Assembly: GCA_024291935.2 (NCBI GenBank)
Contig: JAGTYA010000024.1
Location: 9,548,001-9,612,000, forward strand
Length of the DNA: 64,000 bases
From: Okapia johnstoni
Lineage: Eukaryota; Chordata; Mammalia; Artiodactyla; Giraffidae
Reading direction: 5' to 3'
Shown here: positions 31,333 through 41,729 of the stretch, piece by piece
How the letters are laid out: every line of letters starts with the position of its first letter
Numbering within the stretch: the stretch's first letter is position 1
The notes under the pieces: model-generated
Seen by the model: only the letters and a program-made list of their open reading frames with translations
Told to the model about the DNA's origin: nothing
The model's database searches: none
Translations under genes and position numbers: made by a program

Positions 31333-31540
31333 CTTTTTGTTTTTTTGAATATTTATTGATTTATTTGGCCGTGTCGGGTCTTAGTTGTGGCACACAAGCT
31401 CCAGAGTGGCTCCAGAGTGTACAGGTTGTTCAGTCGTTGCTCTGCAGTGTGTGAGATCTTAGTTCCCCGACCAGGGATCGAACCCACATCCCCTGCATTG
31501 AAAGGCAGATTCTTAGCCAGTGGACCAGTGGGGAAGTCCC
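31333..31540 (-). mobile_element. CHR-type tRNA-derived SINE
   Basis: 'cttagttgtggcacacaagc', 'cttagttccccgaccaggga' and 'gaccagtggggaagtccc'. Short possible TSD AAATCC at 31328-31333 and 31543-31548. Confidence 0.85.
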
Positions 31541-31590
31541 TGAAATCCAACTCTTCAGCAGCCACCAGGTGCCAAGCTCCTGAGACAGGC

Positions 31591-31822
31591 TGGCACAGCG
31601 TTAACTGCTCGGGTTCTGGAGCCACATTATGTAGGTTTGAATCTCACTTTGCACTTACTAGATGTGAGACAATGCGGAAGTAACTCGACTCCCTGTGCCT
31701 CAGTTTCTTCCTCTGTAAAACGAGATAATACTATTGACAGTAAAGGACTTCCTGGAGTTGCTGGGAAAATTAAATGCAATCACTCAGGTAACCGAAGCGC
31801 CCAATAAACATTAGCAACTCTC
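31591..31822 (+). mobile_element. MIR SINE, nearly full length
   Basis: 'gggttctggagccacattat', 'gtgcctcagtttcttcctct', 'gtaaaacgagataatactat' and the 3' end 'gcccaataaacattagcaac'. Confidence 0.9.
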
Positions 31823-31839
31823 CTTAACCATAAACCCCA

Positions 31840-31980
31840 TCCATGGAGCACCTCTTGTGTGTCAGACACCATGCTACAGGTTCTGCAGTTAATCTTCCCG
31901 CAGGTTGCAAGCTTGGACTCACTGCCCCGTTTCAGAGATGAGAAGACTGAGGGCAGAGGACCGAGTCACTAAGGGGGAGG
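31840..31980 (-). mobile_element. MIR fragment
   Basis: 'gtgtgtcagacaccatgcta' and 'ccccgtttcagagatgagaa' + gactgagg. Confidence 0.7.
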
Positions 31981-31984
31981 GGAG

Positions 31985-32744
31985 ACTGGCTGAGGTTTCG
32001 GGGGACTCAGGGGCAGCTTCTTGGAGGAGGTGGTGGCTGTGATGAATCTTGAGGATGGGCACCCTCCCCGCCAGGCAGCCCCTCAGCCGCAGCTGAGCAT
32101 TTCAGCCCTTGGGCTTCCTGAGTCTGGTGACTGGACAAAGGGGCAGCTCAGGGCACTTCCAGGACCTTCCAGGAGTCCCAGCGAGGGAAGGCCCCATCGG
32201 GCCAGGTTCTCAGACCATAGAGCCTCGAGCGAGCGCCAAACAACAAAAAGGCTTTTCTCACTCAGGATGAGTCACCAGACCGAGAGAGCAGACGCCCGGT
32301 GAAGAAGACGAAACCACACATCTGAAGAAGTTTCCCACGGCCACCGCTTGCTTTAAATAGCTGGAGTGGGGGAGGGGAGGTCGGGAGGCAGGGTTCTCCT
32401 GCCCTCAGGCCCTGGGCTGGGGTCTTCACCCCTCCACTCCTGCGGGACCCTGGCCTGAAGCGCTCCCCCCTCACCCCGCACCCCGAGACTGGTGGTTGCT
32501 GGGAGCTCAAGGCCTCACGGGTACCAGGGGAAACCAGCAGAGGCCCAGAGCTCGTGGTGGGACGGTGGGGTGCAGGGGGTGGGGTGGGGGTAGGGGACAG
32601 TGGACAGACAGACAGCTGGAGAGATATCCCGCCAGGCAACGGGTGTGGGGGTACAGGCCCAGGAAGGGGGAAGTTGACCTCCCTCTGCACCCCAGTGCAG
32701 CCTCCCGGCCCCCAGTCAAGCTTCCTTGCAGGTCACCTGACTCC
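31985..32744. other. Unassigned DNA upstream of a CpG-rich stretch
   Basis: Contains a perfect AP-1 site TGAGTCA (32268-32274, context 'aggatgagtcacc', which also resembles NRF2/MAF sites). It becomes steadily more GC-rich toward 32745. Confidence 0.4.
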
Positions 32745-32925
32745 CCCCCTTGCGCTCCAGCTGCCCCCCCCTACCGCTGCCGCCTGCCTGGTTCGTGACT
32801 GAGCCCCGGGCCGCGTTTCCGGAGGCAGGCCAGGAGCCGGGCCGCTGACGCACTTGCCGCCCCCCCCACCCCCGAGCCGGGCTGGGTGAGAAGAGCGAGC
32901 CCCCCATCCCCCTTTCCCGTAAGTG
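32745..32925 (+). promoter_or_regulatory. CpG-rich, promoter-like stretch
   Basis: I count 15 CpG in about 150 nt (32750-32900). It is followed at 32919 by a strong splice-donor-like 'cccgtaagtgag'. Together these resemble the exon 1 / intron 1 junction of a CpG-island promoter on the + strand. No ATG with recognisable coding sequence is visible, so any transcript may be non-coding. Confidence 0.4.
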
Positions 32926-33012
32926 AGCTCACCCCCCCAGGCCTCACAGGAATTCCAAGAAGTGGAAACCTCTGCACCTGCTCCTCGCCCACCATCTCGG
33001 CCTCCCCACGCC

Positions 33013-33037
33013 GGGGGGGGGGGGGGGGGGGGGGGGG
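33013..33037. repeat. G25 homopolymer
   Basis: 25 consecutive G, followed by 'aggggcggggggt'. Prone to length polymorphism, sequencing error and G-quadruplex formation. Confidence 0.9.
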
Positions 33038-33334
33038 AGGGGCGGGGGGTCCTTCCTCCTCTCCGGCTCAGTGCTCAGGCCCAGGCTGGGGGCTCAGGGG
33101 CTGACAAAGGTTTCTCCCCGTTTAGGTTAGGAAGAACGCAGAGATCAGGTTAGCTCCAGGCACCCTCTTGGCTTGGGCTCATTTTTCAGAAGATAAAGCG
33201 GGGAAATTCAGAGAGGCCTGGGCAGTCCATCTGAGTCCCTCCCAGCCTCGGAGGAACATCTCCTCCTGGTGTTCAGACAGCCCTTGTGGGCCAGCAGTGG
33301 CTCAGGAAGAGTCAGCCCTTAGAGACTAGCAGAA

Positions 33335-33420
33335 CCAAGGCCCAGAGAGGGCGGTGACTGGGCCATGGTCACACAGCAGGCCAGTGGAGCCCTCAGCTAC
33401 ACCCCTCCAGGGGCCCACAA
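33335..33420 (-). mobile_element. MIR fragment
   Basis: 'aaggcccagagagggcggtg' and 'ggccatggtcacacagcagg'. Confidence 0.75.
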
Positions 33421-33449
33421 CCCTGGGCAGCCCACTGATAGCACCATCA

Positions 33450-33500
33450 CACATTTATTGAGCATCCTTTGGAGGGACCCAGGATGAAATAAGACGACAT
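33450..33500 (-). mobile_element. L2 3' tip
   Basis: 'acacatttattgagcatcct' is the inverted L2 terminus. Only about 50 bp are recognisable. Confidence 0.5.
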
Positions 33501-33589
33501 CCAGCTAGAATCACAAACATAACAACTAGCAGTCAGCGGGGCCCGGGGTTCTCAGTGCTGGCTTCTCAGCCAGAGCTCTAGGCTTTGCA

Positions 33590-33690
33590 AAAATACCAAT
33601 TCTAGTCTGAAACTGCGATTCAGCGGATTGGGAACGCGCCCAGGAATCTGCATTTTATAAGATTCCTCTAATTGATCAGATGACAGGCTC
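33590..33690. mobile_element. MER5-type hAT fragment
   Basis: 'aactgcgattcagcggattg' and 'cccaggaatctgcattttat' match MER5A/B inner sequence. Confidence 0.55.
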
Positions 33691-34209
33691 TGGGACAGAC
33701 TATGAGTGGCTCCAGGGCAGATGTGCCCTGGAGGGTGATTTGCAAGGGCTTCTAATGGGAGGCTCAGGTGAGGCTACGGTCTTCCCCTCCTGCACCAACC
33801 TCGGCCTGCACACAGAGTCGGGCCCCAAGGGATCCCAGAGATGATGCATCACTGAAGCAGGGGCTGAATGAAAGGATATCCCCCACACCTTCCTCTTGCA
33901 GGAAAAAGTGGGGGACAGTACCTGAGCCCCAAATGTCTGCTCTCTCTTGACCTAATACTTAGGAAGCTTGGTTTTCTCTGGCCTGGTGGCACCTCTCTAG
34001 GGAATTTGGAAAGCAACCAGAAACTCACAGGCTGGGCTGCCTGGTGGTTAGGGGCTGGCCTGCCAACCCATCCCACCCTGTGCCTGCACTATGTCCAGCC
34101 GGGGTCAGGGAGGAGCCCTTGACTGACCGGGGGGTCTGAGGCAGCTGGAGGAGCCCTCAGATGAGCAGGAACTGTTTAGGTCCAGCACACGGTGCCCGCC
34201 TTCTAAGGC
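33691..34209. other. Unassigned non-repeat DNA
   Basis: Nothing recognised. Confidence 0.4.
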
Positions 34210-34280
34210 CACCGGTCCTCTCAGAGACTCTGTGTCCTCTTCTGTACAATGGGCGAAATCATTTCTTCCAACAGGAGCAG
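34210..34280 (+). mobile_element. MIR fragment
   Basis: 'ctctgtgtcctcttctgtac' + 'aatgggcgaaatcatttctt'. Confidence 0.6.
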
Positions 34281-34499
34281 ACGGAGTGGGGAGAGTGGCT
34301 GCTTGAGCGCCACAGTTTGGCTAATAGCAGCGGCCAGCGGTGGGGCGTGCGGGGGTGGGGGTGTCTCCCCCTGCAGGCCCAGATGCCCCCCTGAGTGGGG
34401 CGTGTCCCGAGCGCCTCTCTGGTCTGTATGGAGGTCATGGTGAGGCAGCAGAGGGCCTCTTCAACCTCCCCAAGGCCTTCCTGGGGCAGGCCACACCCC

Positions 34500-34600
34500 C
34501 TCCAGGCCTCCATTTCCTTCGGGGAGATACCCCAACTCCAGAAGGTCATTGTGAGGATTAAATGAACACAACCACCTGACTGTGTGAAGAGCATCCTTAC
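34500..34600 (+). mobile_element. MIR fragment
   Basis: 'aggcctccatttccttcggg' and 'cattgtgaggattaaatgaa'. Confidence 0.65.
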
Positions 34601-34756
34601 TTCCGTTGATTGGTTTCTCACTAGCCTGTGAGTTCCAGGAGTGGAGGCTGGGTCTCTGCGTCCAGGGGCCTGTCAGAGCCCCTGCTACATGGTGGGTGAC
34701 CCGCTTGTGTTTGTGGAGGGAATAACGGGTTAGAGAGAGAGCTGCCTTCTCTCAGC

Positions 34757-35020
34757 ACGAGTGTGTGTGCACATGCGTGGATCTGTGTGTGTGGGCCTGC
34801 ACGCTCACTCCTGTATGTGGGTTTGAGCCATTGTGGAATTGTGGGTCTGTGCATGGGCCTGTCTGGGTCTAGGTTTTGCATACGGGTCTAGCGTGTGTAT
34901 ATTTGCATGTATGTCTTTGTCTGTGTCCCTGGATGCATGGGCCCATGTGTATGAGTGTGCTCAGCCCACAGGTGTCCAGGCCGTATGTGGTTAGCTCTTT
35001 GTGTGGGGGGTGGGGTGGGT
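34757..35020. repeat. Degenerate TG-rich tract
   Basis: Irregular TGTG, TGTGGG and TGCATG words over about 260 bp. Confidence 0.6.
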
Positions 35021-35439
35021 GGGTGCCCCTGACTCTCCTGACCTCGCCCTTCCCCTGAGACTCCAAGTAATGGGCCCACCTGGGAGAGCCAGACTATGCA
35101 AAACAGAGGCCAGGCCTGGGGAAACCCCTGGAGAGCGGCCCCTGGGGACTGGCTAGGCCTCCGCCCCACCCCGCCCCCCTCACAGCCTCCCTCCCACGCT
35201 CCCCACCCCCACCACCCACATAGAACAAACAGCCTGCCCCCTCCAGAGTCCTGTGAGCCTCCACTCCGGGGCCTTCACACTATCAGGAGCCAGGTGCCTC
35301 GATTTCCCTGCCTCCCCAGCCCCACCCTGCCCGCTCTCTGCCCCGGCCCTTGATACCATGCCCGGCGTCTCTCTCCTTCCTCTCTGAGACTCCCTTTCAC
35401 TTCTGCACCTCCCTGAGCTGCTGTTGCGAGCTGTACCTT
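35021..35439. other. Unassigned C-rich DNA
   Basis: Low-complexity C/CA-rich part at 35160-35230. No gene or repeat family recognised. Confidence 0.4.
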
Positions 35440-35625
35440 GCAGCAGGTACTTGGCACTTTACCAACAGAGAGGTCTGGCAAGTGCCCCATTTTACTGATG
35501 AGGAAACGGAAGCTTAGAGAAGTTAAGGAAATTGTCCAGGGTCACACAGCAGGCAACTGAGCACCAGACATGAACCAGACTCCATATCCAGATGTCTTAC
35601 CTGCTAGGCCACACTGCTGTCACAC
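35440..35625 (-). mobile_element. MIR SINE
   Basis: 'ccattttactgatgaggaaa', 'ggaaattgtccagggtcaca' and the 5' end 'acctgctaggccacactgct'. Confidence 0.85.
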
Positions 35626-36249
35626 TTCAAGTTGCCTATAAATGGCCAAGCCTTGCAAGGCTGACCTTGTTGTGAACCTCCCCCCTTCCAAAAGGGGCCT
35701 CAGGGGCTGGGCACCATCTCATACACTCACAGCTAAAGAGATAGGGGCCTCGGACTCAGAAAAGGGCTCAATGGCAGAACTGTGGTCTGTCCCAGGCTCT
35801 GGGTCTGAGCCACACTGGGTATAGAAACTTCTGAGCTCATCCCAGTCAGGCCAACTCGAAGCCCCCCAAGTCTTCCCATTGCCTGGTGGTCCCCATGGAG
35901 AGATCAGAATCCCCTTCAACAGGGTGATTATTGTTCCTCCAGATCACACTTCCATTTGGCAAGGGGATGTGTATTGGGGGAGCCATGTGGCTTTGATTTA
36001 AATCTCACCCTGGAAAAACAGTGGTTTGGATTAAGGGAAGAAACAATTGGTGAAAAGTCATGAAAAGAAAGGAGGGCAGAAGCAGAGCCCTTATAGCAAA
36101 ATTGAGCCCCAAACTTTTAAACCCTCATTCCAGAGGTTTCTCAAAGCCTGCCATCCAGCCGTGACCTCCCACGCCAGCACACTCCTGCCCCTTCAGTAGC
36201 TGGGCGGGCGCTGCTGTGTGTGTAGGGGGGTGTCTCCCTGGCCCCTCTC
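35626..36249. other. Unassigned non-repeat DNA
   Basis: Nothing recognised. Confidence 0.4.
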
Positions 36250-36330
36250 TCTTCTCTTACAGAGGAGGAAACTGAGGCTCGGAGAGGGAGACAACGGATT
36301 CTGGTGGCTTCCATGCAGAGAAGAATAAAG
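36250..36330 (-). mobile_element. MIR fragment
   Basis: 'cttacagaggaggaaactga' + 'ggctcggagagggagacaac'. Confidence 0.7.
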
Positions 36331-36539
36331 GTGGGGGGAACATGGGGCTCTGGTGCTCCCATTGTGTTGGCAAGGAACTTGCCCTCTTTAGGCCCTCTTC
36401 ACCCCTGAGAAAGGGAACGAAAGGGCATTACAGTAACTTATCACCACTGGAGCTGAGTAAAGCCCAGAAGCCCACGCAAAGGCAGCCTGTTCGGCTCTGA
36501 CCTGCTGACCCTTTCCTCTTGCCAAACTCTGCACCAAAA

Positions 36540-36725
36540 GCTTCTCACACATCTCCTGCACGAGTCTTCCCAGGACCCCAAAATCCCCATTTCACAGATA
36601 AGCAGAATGAGGCTCTGAGAGGCTAAGAAATTGGCTGAGGTTCCCCTCGCCAGCTAGGATGTGGTGACTGTGTCTTGAGGCCAGGTCTTTGCGGCCCTGA
36701 GGGCTGTTTCTAACCACTGAGCTGT
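36540..36725 (-). mobile_element. MIR SINE, diverged
   Basis: 'atccccatttcacagataag', 'gaatgaggctctgagaggct' and 'tttctaaccactgagctgtg'. Confidence 0.8.
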
Positions 36726-36837
36726 GAGACTGAGGCCAGGAAGTTAAGAGTGGAGGGGAGTCAGACTAGGGAAGTGAGAGCTGGGAAAAGTCTGGAAGCA
36801 GGCCCGCAAGAGCATTTTGTGTCTCCTGAATCACCAA

Positions 36838-36985
36838 CCTTTAGAGCTGGGAAGGCCTCAAAGAGTATCTGTGCCTCCCTGGGGAATAGGAGGGCAGAGC
36901 AGAAATTGAGGCCAAGGAAGGTGGGACACATCCAGGGTCACACAAGGGTTGGTGCAGGGCCCAGTTACAACCACGTCTCCTGAGG
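36838..36985 (-). mobile_element. MIR/MIR3-like fragment
   Basis: 'tttagagctgggaaggcctc' at the 5' side and 'cacatccagggtcacacaag' at the 3' side. Confidence 0.6.
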
Positions 36986-37283
36986 GCCAGCCGGTGGCTT
37001 TGTGGTGTGTATCCAAGCTGTCCCGGAGACGCGTGGATGGCCTTCATCTTTGGGGATGACACCCCTGGCCCAGCAGGCCAGTCTCAGGAAGAGAGTGGCC
37101 TGTGCTCTTCCAGAACTCACATCTACGTCTCTGGCATGGCTACTTGGGGTCAGGATGCTGTGGCTGTGGTTATGGGTCCATCTGAGACCAGGGTCAGAGC
37201 ATGGTGTGTGGCTGACCCTGGTGTGTCAGTAATCCGGGCTTGGTCTGTGGCTGGGGTCAAGGCTGAGGAGTTCTAGACAATGA

Positions 37284-37399
37284 ATACTGGAGTGGGTAGC
37301 CGTTTCCTTCTCTAGGGGATCTTCCCAACCCAGGGATCGAACCCAGGTCTCCCACTTTGCAGGCGGATTCTTTACCAGCTGAGCCACCAGGGAAGCCCA
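37284..37399 (-). mobile_element. Bov-tA SINE, tRNA-derived half
   Basis: 'gaatactggagtgggtagcc' to 'gagccaccagggaagccc'. The 3' half is missing. Short possible TSD ATGAAT at 37281-37286 and 37400-37405. Confidence 0.9.
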
Positions 37400-37405
37400 T
37401 GAATT

Positions 37406-37944
37406 GACTACGGAAGACCAAATGGACTTCAAGCCCTAAAAGACAGGGTTACTAGTGGCATAGTTGCAGGAGCTGTGATGCGCTGAGATAGAGGTAGGAA
37501 GCTGGGCTCTGGAGTCTCTGAGGGCAGGAGACAAGGGCTCTCCATCCCATGCAGTTCCCCTTCACACCCATTGCTGCCTGGCTTCAGGTGTGTGAAGATG
37601 GTGGGAGCACCTGGCAACCCGCCTCCACCCTTTTCCTCTGAGGAGAAGCAGCAGGCAATCAGGCCGTTCCCTCTCCTGACTTGCCGCCTATCGGACCAGA
37701 ATAACCACTGCCCCTCAGTTCTGGGGTTACCTGGGCTCAGAGCCCAATCTTGGCCCCAGTAATGGGGACAAGGACCATCTGGAGGCCAGGAGAAGGGCAG
37801 TTCTGCTGGACTAGGTGTGGGGATGCTGAGCAGTGGATTGTCAAGGGTTTGTTCCAATTTAGGATGCTTCAGATCCCTAAACCCACTCCTGCCCCTGAAC
37901 TATTCCTGTTCCTGGGCACTCAAGCCATATGAGGTTGAACCAAA
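37406..37944. other. Unassigned non-repeat DNA
   Basis: Nothing recognised. Confidence 0.4.
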
Positions 37945-38030
37945 TACCCCCATTTTATGGATGGGTAAGTGGAGAGCTCAAGATCACCAGCTGGCAGGGA
38001 TGGAGTTGGGTTCACCAGGCCAGCCAGCTC
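37945..38030 (-). mobile_element. MIR fragment
   Basis: 'cccccattttatggatgggt' and 'caagatcaccagctggcagg'. Confidence 0.65.
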
Positions 38031-38264
38031 TGAGCCTGGGCCATACCCACTCTATACGTGGCCTCACTAGCTCCTTGGCTCGTCCTGGGCCCCTGGGGGC
38101 ACCCCCAGCTGAATGGGCCAGGATGAGGCAACACCTGACCTGCCTTCTCAGGATCATAGGAGAAATGGTTTTCCCTGGAGGTGGGGAGTAAACCTTGGCT
38201 GATACAATTTGCTGATCTATCCCCTTCAGGTTTTGGTAACTGGTGTCCCCCATACCAAGGCAAT

Positions 38265-38402
38265 GATGATAATAGTAATAATGACTGGCACTTCTTGAGG
38301 GCTTCATATGTCTGGGGTACTATTCAAAGAAATTCCAAGCATTCACTTATTCTATCTTTCCGACAACCCCATGAGGTAGGAACTATTACTAATCTGATTT
38401 TT
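38265..38402 (-). mobile_element. MIR, first half (split by an L1)
   Basis: 'aatagtaataatgactggca', 'ccatgaggtaggaactatta' is the 3' half of inverted MIR. The remainder follows at 39028. Confidence 0.8.
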
Positions 38403-39027
38403 AAAAGTCAGCTTTAGTTTTTAGAACAGTTTCAGATTTACAGAAAAATTGAGAGGCTAGTGCAGAGTTCCCATGTACCCTACACATACGGTCTGTTTCC
38501 CTGTTATTAACATCTGACATTCATCTGATGTCTTTGTTACAGCTAACAAATTGATATTATTAATTAATGTCCATACTTTACTCAGATTTCTGTCATTTTT
38601 ACCTGCTGTCCTTTTTCTTTTGCAGAATCCCACCTAGGACACCACATTATATTTAGTTGTAATGTTTTCCGAGGCTTCTCTTGGTTCTGACAGATTTTCA
38701 GACTTTCCTCTTTTTGGTTTTTTTTTAATGTTCTTGATAGTTTCAAGAAGTTATGGTCAGGTATTTTGTAGAATGCCTCTCTGTTGGAATTTCTCTAATG
38801 TTTTTCTCACGATTAGACTGGCATTATGGAATCTGGGGAGGAAGGCCATGCAGGTAAAGTGCCATTTTCATCACATTGTGTAAAGGTCACATAGTATCTG
38901 TATGGCTTACCACTGTTGATGTTGACCTTGATCACTAGCTGAGGTAGCATTTGTCAGGTTTCTTTACTGTAAATTTATTCTCCCCACTCTTAAACCTTTC
39001 CCTTTCCATACTGCTCCCCTTGGAAGG
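38403..39027 (-). mobile_element. Old L1 (L1MC-type) 3' UTR
   Basis: 'agtttcagatttacagaaaa', 'gtcaggtattttgtagaatg', 'ctcacgattagactggcatt' and 'actgttgatgttgaccttga' in family order over more than 600 bp. Confidence 0.85.
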
Positions 39028-39159
39028 AAGTCATTAACCTATTTTACAGGTGCAAAAACGGGCCCAGAGAGGGTAAGTAACTTTCCTCATGTCACACAGC
39101 AAAGGGCAGAGCCAGGATTTGAACCCTTGTAGTCTGGCTCCTGAGCGCATGCTTCTAAT
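39028..39159 (-). mobile_element. MIR, second half
   Basis: 'aacctattttacaggtgcaa', 'tcacacagcaaagggcagag' and 'ggatttgaacccttgtagtc'. Continues the MIR at 38265-38402. Confidence 0.85.
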
Positions 39160-39700
39160 TGTACCGACCAGAGTTCTTGGCCTTCTCCAATCAATAGAAA
39201 TTGACTAGAGGCCCAACAAGAAATTCAGGCAAGGCTTTATGGGGCCACTGCCACGGGGGGGTGGGGGTGGTGGTCAAGAACAAACAACAAGTTCCTTTGC
39301 TCACTTCCCAAGCTTGTTCCTTATACAGGGTAAAGGTAGAGGTGTGTCCAAGAGTCAAACTGGAGGGGCGGCTTAGGTGGTTTGCCCACCCAGTAGGTGG
39401 TGGTGTGTGCAAGGGGCATGTTTTTTCTCCCAACACCCTGTTTTTGCTCCAGGCTCCTCAAAACGTGTGGCAGTTGGAGTTTTTGGTCTCTTTGTATCTT
39501 TTGGATCCGGAATTGGCCCCCACAGTGCGTGCACACAGTTATTTTTAGTCCCATGCAGTTTCTTTGTATTTTGTTGCTTCAGGAGAGATGCATCCAGGTG
39601 CAGGCATTGCAGCAAAGGGTCCCAGATCCCAGCCTGTCTGACAACCAGTTGCCATAAACTTCCAAGAGCCTAGTGAGTAGCGATCCCATGATTTTAGCAA
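39160..39700 (-). mobile_element. Ruminant ERV solo LTR (class I-like)
   Basis: Read on the minus strand: a TATA-like TGTATAAGG near 39320, a poly(A)-signal-like ATAAAGCC near 39232, and an end in ...GGTCGGTACA at 39160 (conserved CA terminus). The left edge is sharp against the MIR. The right edge (LTR start) is uncertain, 39640-39770. No gag, pol or env sequence is adjacent, so this is a solo LTR. Confidence 0.65.
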
Positions 39701-40104
39701 AGCAGGACAGAGTGGGGCAAAGTGCAGAGACTTGGGACCACACGGCCTGAGTGTCAGGCTGCATCCTGCCATTGAGACTCTGAGAGGTTACCTCACATCA
39801 CAGAGGCTGGCATGTAGGGTCAGTCGACAAACAGGGGCCTTAGAGTCTCAGCACCAGGCTGCAGATCCAGGTGATGGCACACAGCTGGGGCAGGAGAAGC
39901 CAGCCTGAGCCTCCAAGCTGCGTCCCATGAGAAGGTGCCCCCTCCAGCCTGTCCTGCATGGGGACAGTTGGCAGTACTGGCCTTGACTTTGCCAAAAGGA
40001 TCGGGATCGGATCCAGGTGTCGCTCCCGACCTTTGTCTGCTCATGATGACCACACCCTCTGAAGACAGTGAGAAAACAATCCCCAAGAACTGAGTAGGAA
40101 CCAC
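39701..40104. other. Unassigned DNA
   Basis: Next to the uncertain LTR edge. Nothing else recognised. Confidence 0.35.
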
Positions 40105-40190
40105 CCTCTCCCCATTTTACAGAGCAGGGAATTGAGGCTTCAGGCTAGGAAGGGACTTGGCCAGCATCGTCCAGTGAGGTGAAAGCACGT
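40105..40190 (-). mobile_element. MIR fragment
   Basis: 'tccccattttacagagcagg' and 'gaattgaggcttcaggctag'. Confidence 0.8.
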
Positions 40191-40204
40191 GCCTGGCCCG
40201 AGAG

Positions 40205-40372
40205 GTGCCTGATGATAACAACAGGGGCTACCTTTGCCTGAGTAAAGCTCCCGCCAAGCGTCCGCAGTCTGGTCTCATCTAATTCTGTCAGGGCCATCCG
40301 ACCACCAGCCTCATCTTGTTGGGGGTGCTACGGGTGAGGATCAGTTTAAGGCGACACTCACTCTTCCAGCAG
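40205..40372 (-). mobile_element. Possible MIR, first half
   Basis: 'tgataacaacaggggctacc' to 'ctcatctaattctgtcaggg' resembles the 3' half of inverted MIR. 'gtgagactcaagcctggcag' after the L1 (40606-40640) would be its continuation. Confidence 0.45.
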
Positions 40373-40380
40373 ATGAAAGA

Positions 40381-40597
40381 GATTTCAGTCCAGGTTTGAT
40401 GCATGAGACAGGGTGCTCAGGGCTCGTGCATTGGGATGACCCTGAGGGATGGGATGGGGAGGGAGGTGGGAGGGGGGGTTCAGGATGGGGGACTCATATA
40501 CACCCATGGCTAATTCATGTCAATGTATGGCAAAAACCGCTACAATATTGTAAAGTAATGAGCCTCCAATTAAAATAAATTAATTAATTTTAAAAGA
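40381..40597 (+). mobile_element. Bovine-type L1 3' end
   Basis: 'ggtttgatgcatgagacagg', 'gcattgggatgaccctgagg', 'catgtcaatgtatggcaaaa' and 'gcctccaattaaaataaatt' give the L1-BT 3' UTR and A-rich end. TSD TGAAAGAG at 40373-40380 and 40598-40605. Confidence 0.92.
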
Positions 40598-40645
40598 GTG
40601 AAAGAGGTGAGACTCAAGCCTGGCAGTCAGGCACCAAGCCCTGTG

Positions 40646-41043
40646 TCCCCACGGTGCTGCCAGCCTCACTCCCAGCAGCCCAGGCCAGCGGACCCCCAGG
40701 GTGTGGCAGCCTTATGCCCAGCCCCCCTCATCCCCACATCTTTGCAGAAGTCCAGCCCCTCTTGGTTCCACAAGGAACACTGTTCCCTTTACCCTCCAGC
40801 CCGTCTCACGAGAGGTAAGAGGAAGACAAAACCACAGACACAGGCGAAGTGACCCCACACCTGCCACCATTTCCCCCAGTGGATTTTTCCTCTGCCTCTG
40901 AATTCAGAGGAACCAGCCAAACAGGAGAAGAAACTAGGCTGGGGGTGAAGCAGCTGTGGCCAGGGGTGAGTGTGGTAGATGGGGGTGGGCAGTACACGAC
41001 CAACCAAATGCAATCAGTTCATTTAGCATCAGCGTTGAACAGT
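40646..41043. other. Unassigned non-repeat DNA
   Basis: Nothing recognised before the CHR SINE. Confidence 0.4.
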
Positions 41044-41393
41044 GGGCTTCCCTGGTGGCTCAGTGGTAAAGAATCCACCTGCAAATGCAAGAGACACGGG
41101 TTCGATCCCTGGTCCAGGAAGACCCCACATGCTGTGGAGCAACTAAGCCCGTGTGCCGCAACTATAGAGCCTGTGCTCTAGAGTCTGGGAGCCTCAACTA
41201 CTGGGCCCATGCGCTGCACCTACTGAGTCCCACGTGCCTAGAACCCGTGGTCTGCAACAAAAGAAGCCACAGCAATGAGAAGCCGGCATACCAAAACTAG
41301 CGAATAGCCTCTGCTTGCTGCAGCTAGAGAAAAGCTCATGCAGCAACAAAGACCGAGCACAGCTGAAAATAAATAGATAAAATTTTTAAAAAA
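41044..41393 (+). mobile_element. CHR-1-type SINE, full length
   Basis: tRNA head 'gggcttccctggtggctcag', B box 'gggttcgatccctgg', 'gcaactaagcccgtgtgccg', end 'gcagcaacaaagaccgagca' and an A-rich tail. Confidence 0.93.
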
Positions 41394-41394
41394 T

Positions 41395-41535
41395 AACCTT
41401 TGGCAGAGTCAGAATCCTGCTGGGTTGAGGGATGCCAAGACCCAGTTCTGGTGCCACTGCTTTGCTATGTGACCTTGGAGAAGTTGGCTTGGCTTCTCTG
41501 TCTTTATTACCCCACCTCTAAAATGAAAAGCTTGA
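41395..41535 (+). mobile_element. MIR SINE
   Basis: 'ttctggtgccactgctttgc' + 'tatgtgaccttggagaagtt' and 'accccacctctaaaatgaaa'. Confidence 0.75.
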
Positions 41536-41539
41536 ATTC

Positions 41540-41665
41540 ATCAGTGAGGCTCAACTCTGGCTGCACTCAGGGCCCTTTAAAGCATACACTTAGTTAAGGT
41601 CCTGGGGTGGGCACCATTTAAACCCACCCCAGGTGATTCAACTGGGCAGGCAGAGTTGAGGTCCC
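41540..41665 (+). mobile_element. MER5A hAT element
   Basis: Starts 'cagtgaggctcaactctggc' + 'tgcactcag' and has the palindromic 'ccaccccaggtgattcaact' arm and an end near 'cagagttgagg'. Confidence 0.75.
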
Positions 41666-41729
41666 ACCGCCAGGCTGTGTGTGGGGCCCTTGGGCTCTGA
41701 CATTACCCACCCACTACCCCACAACCATC

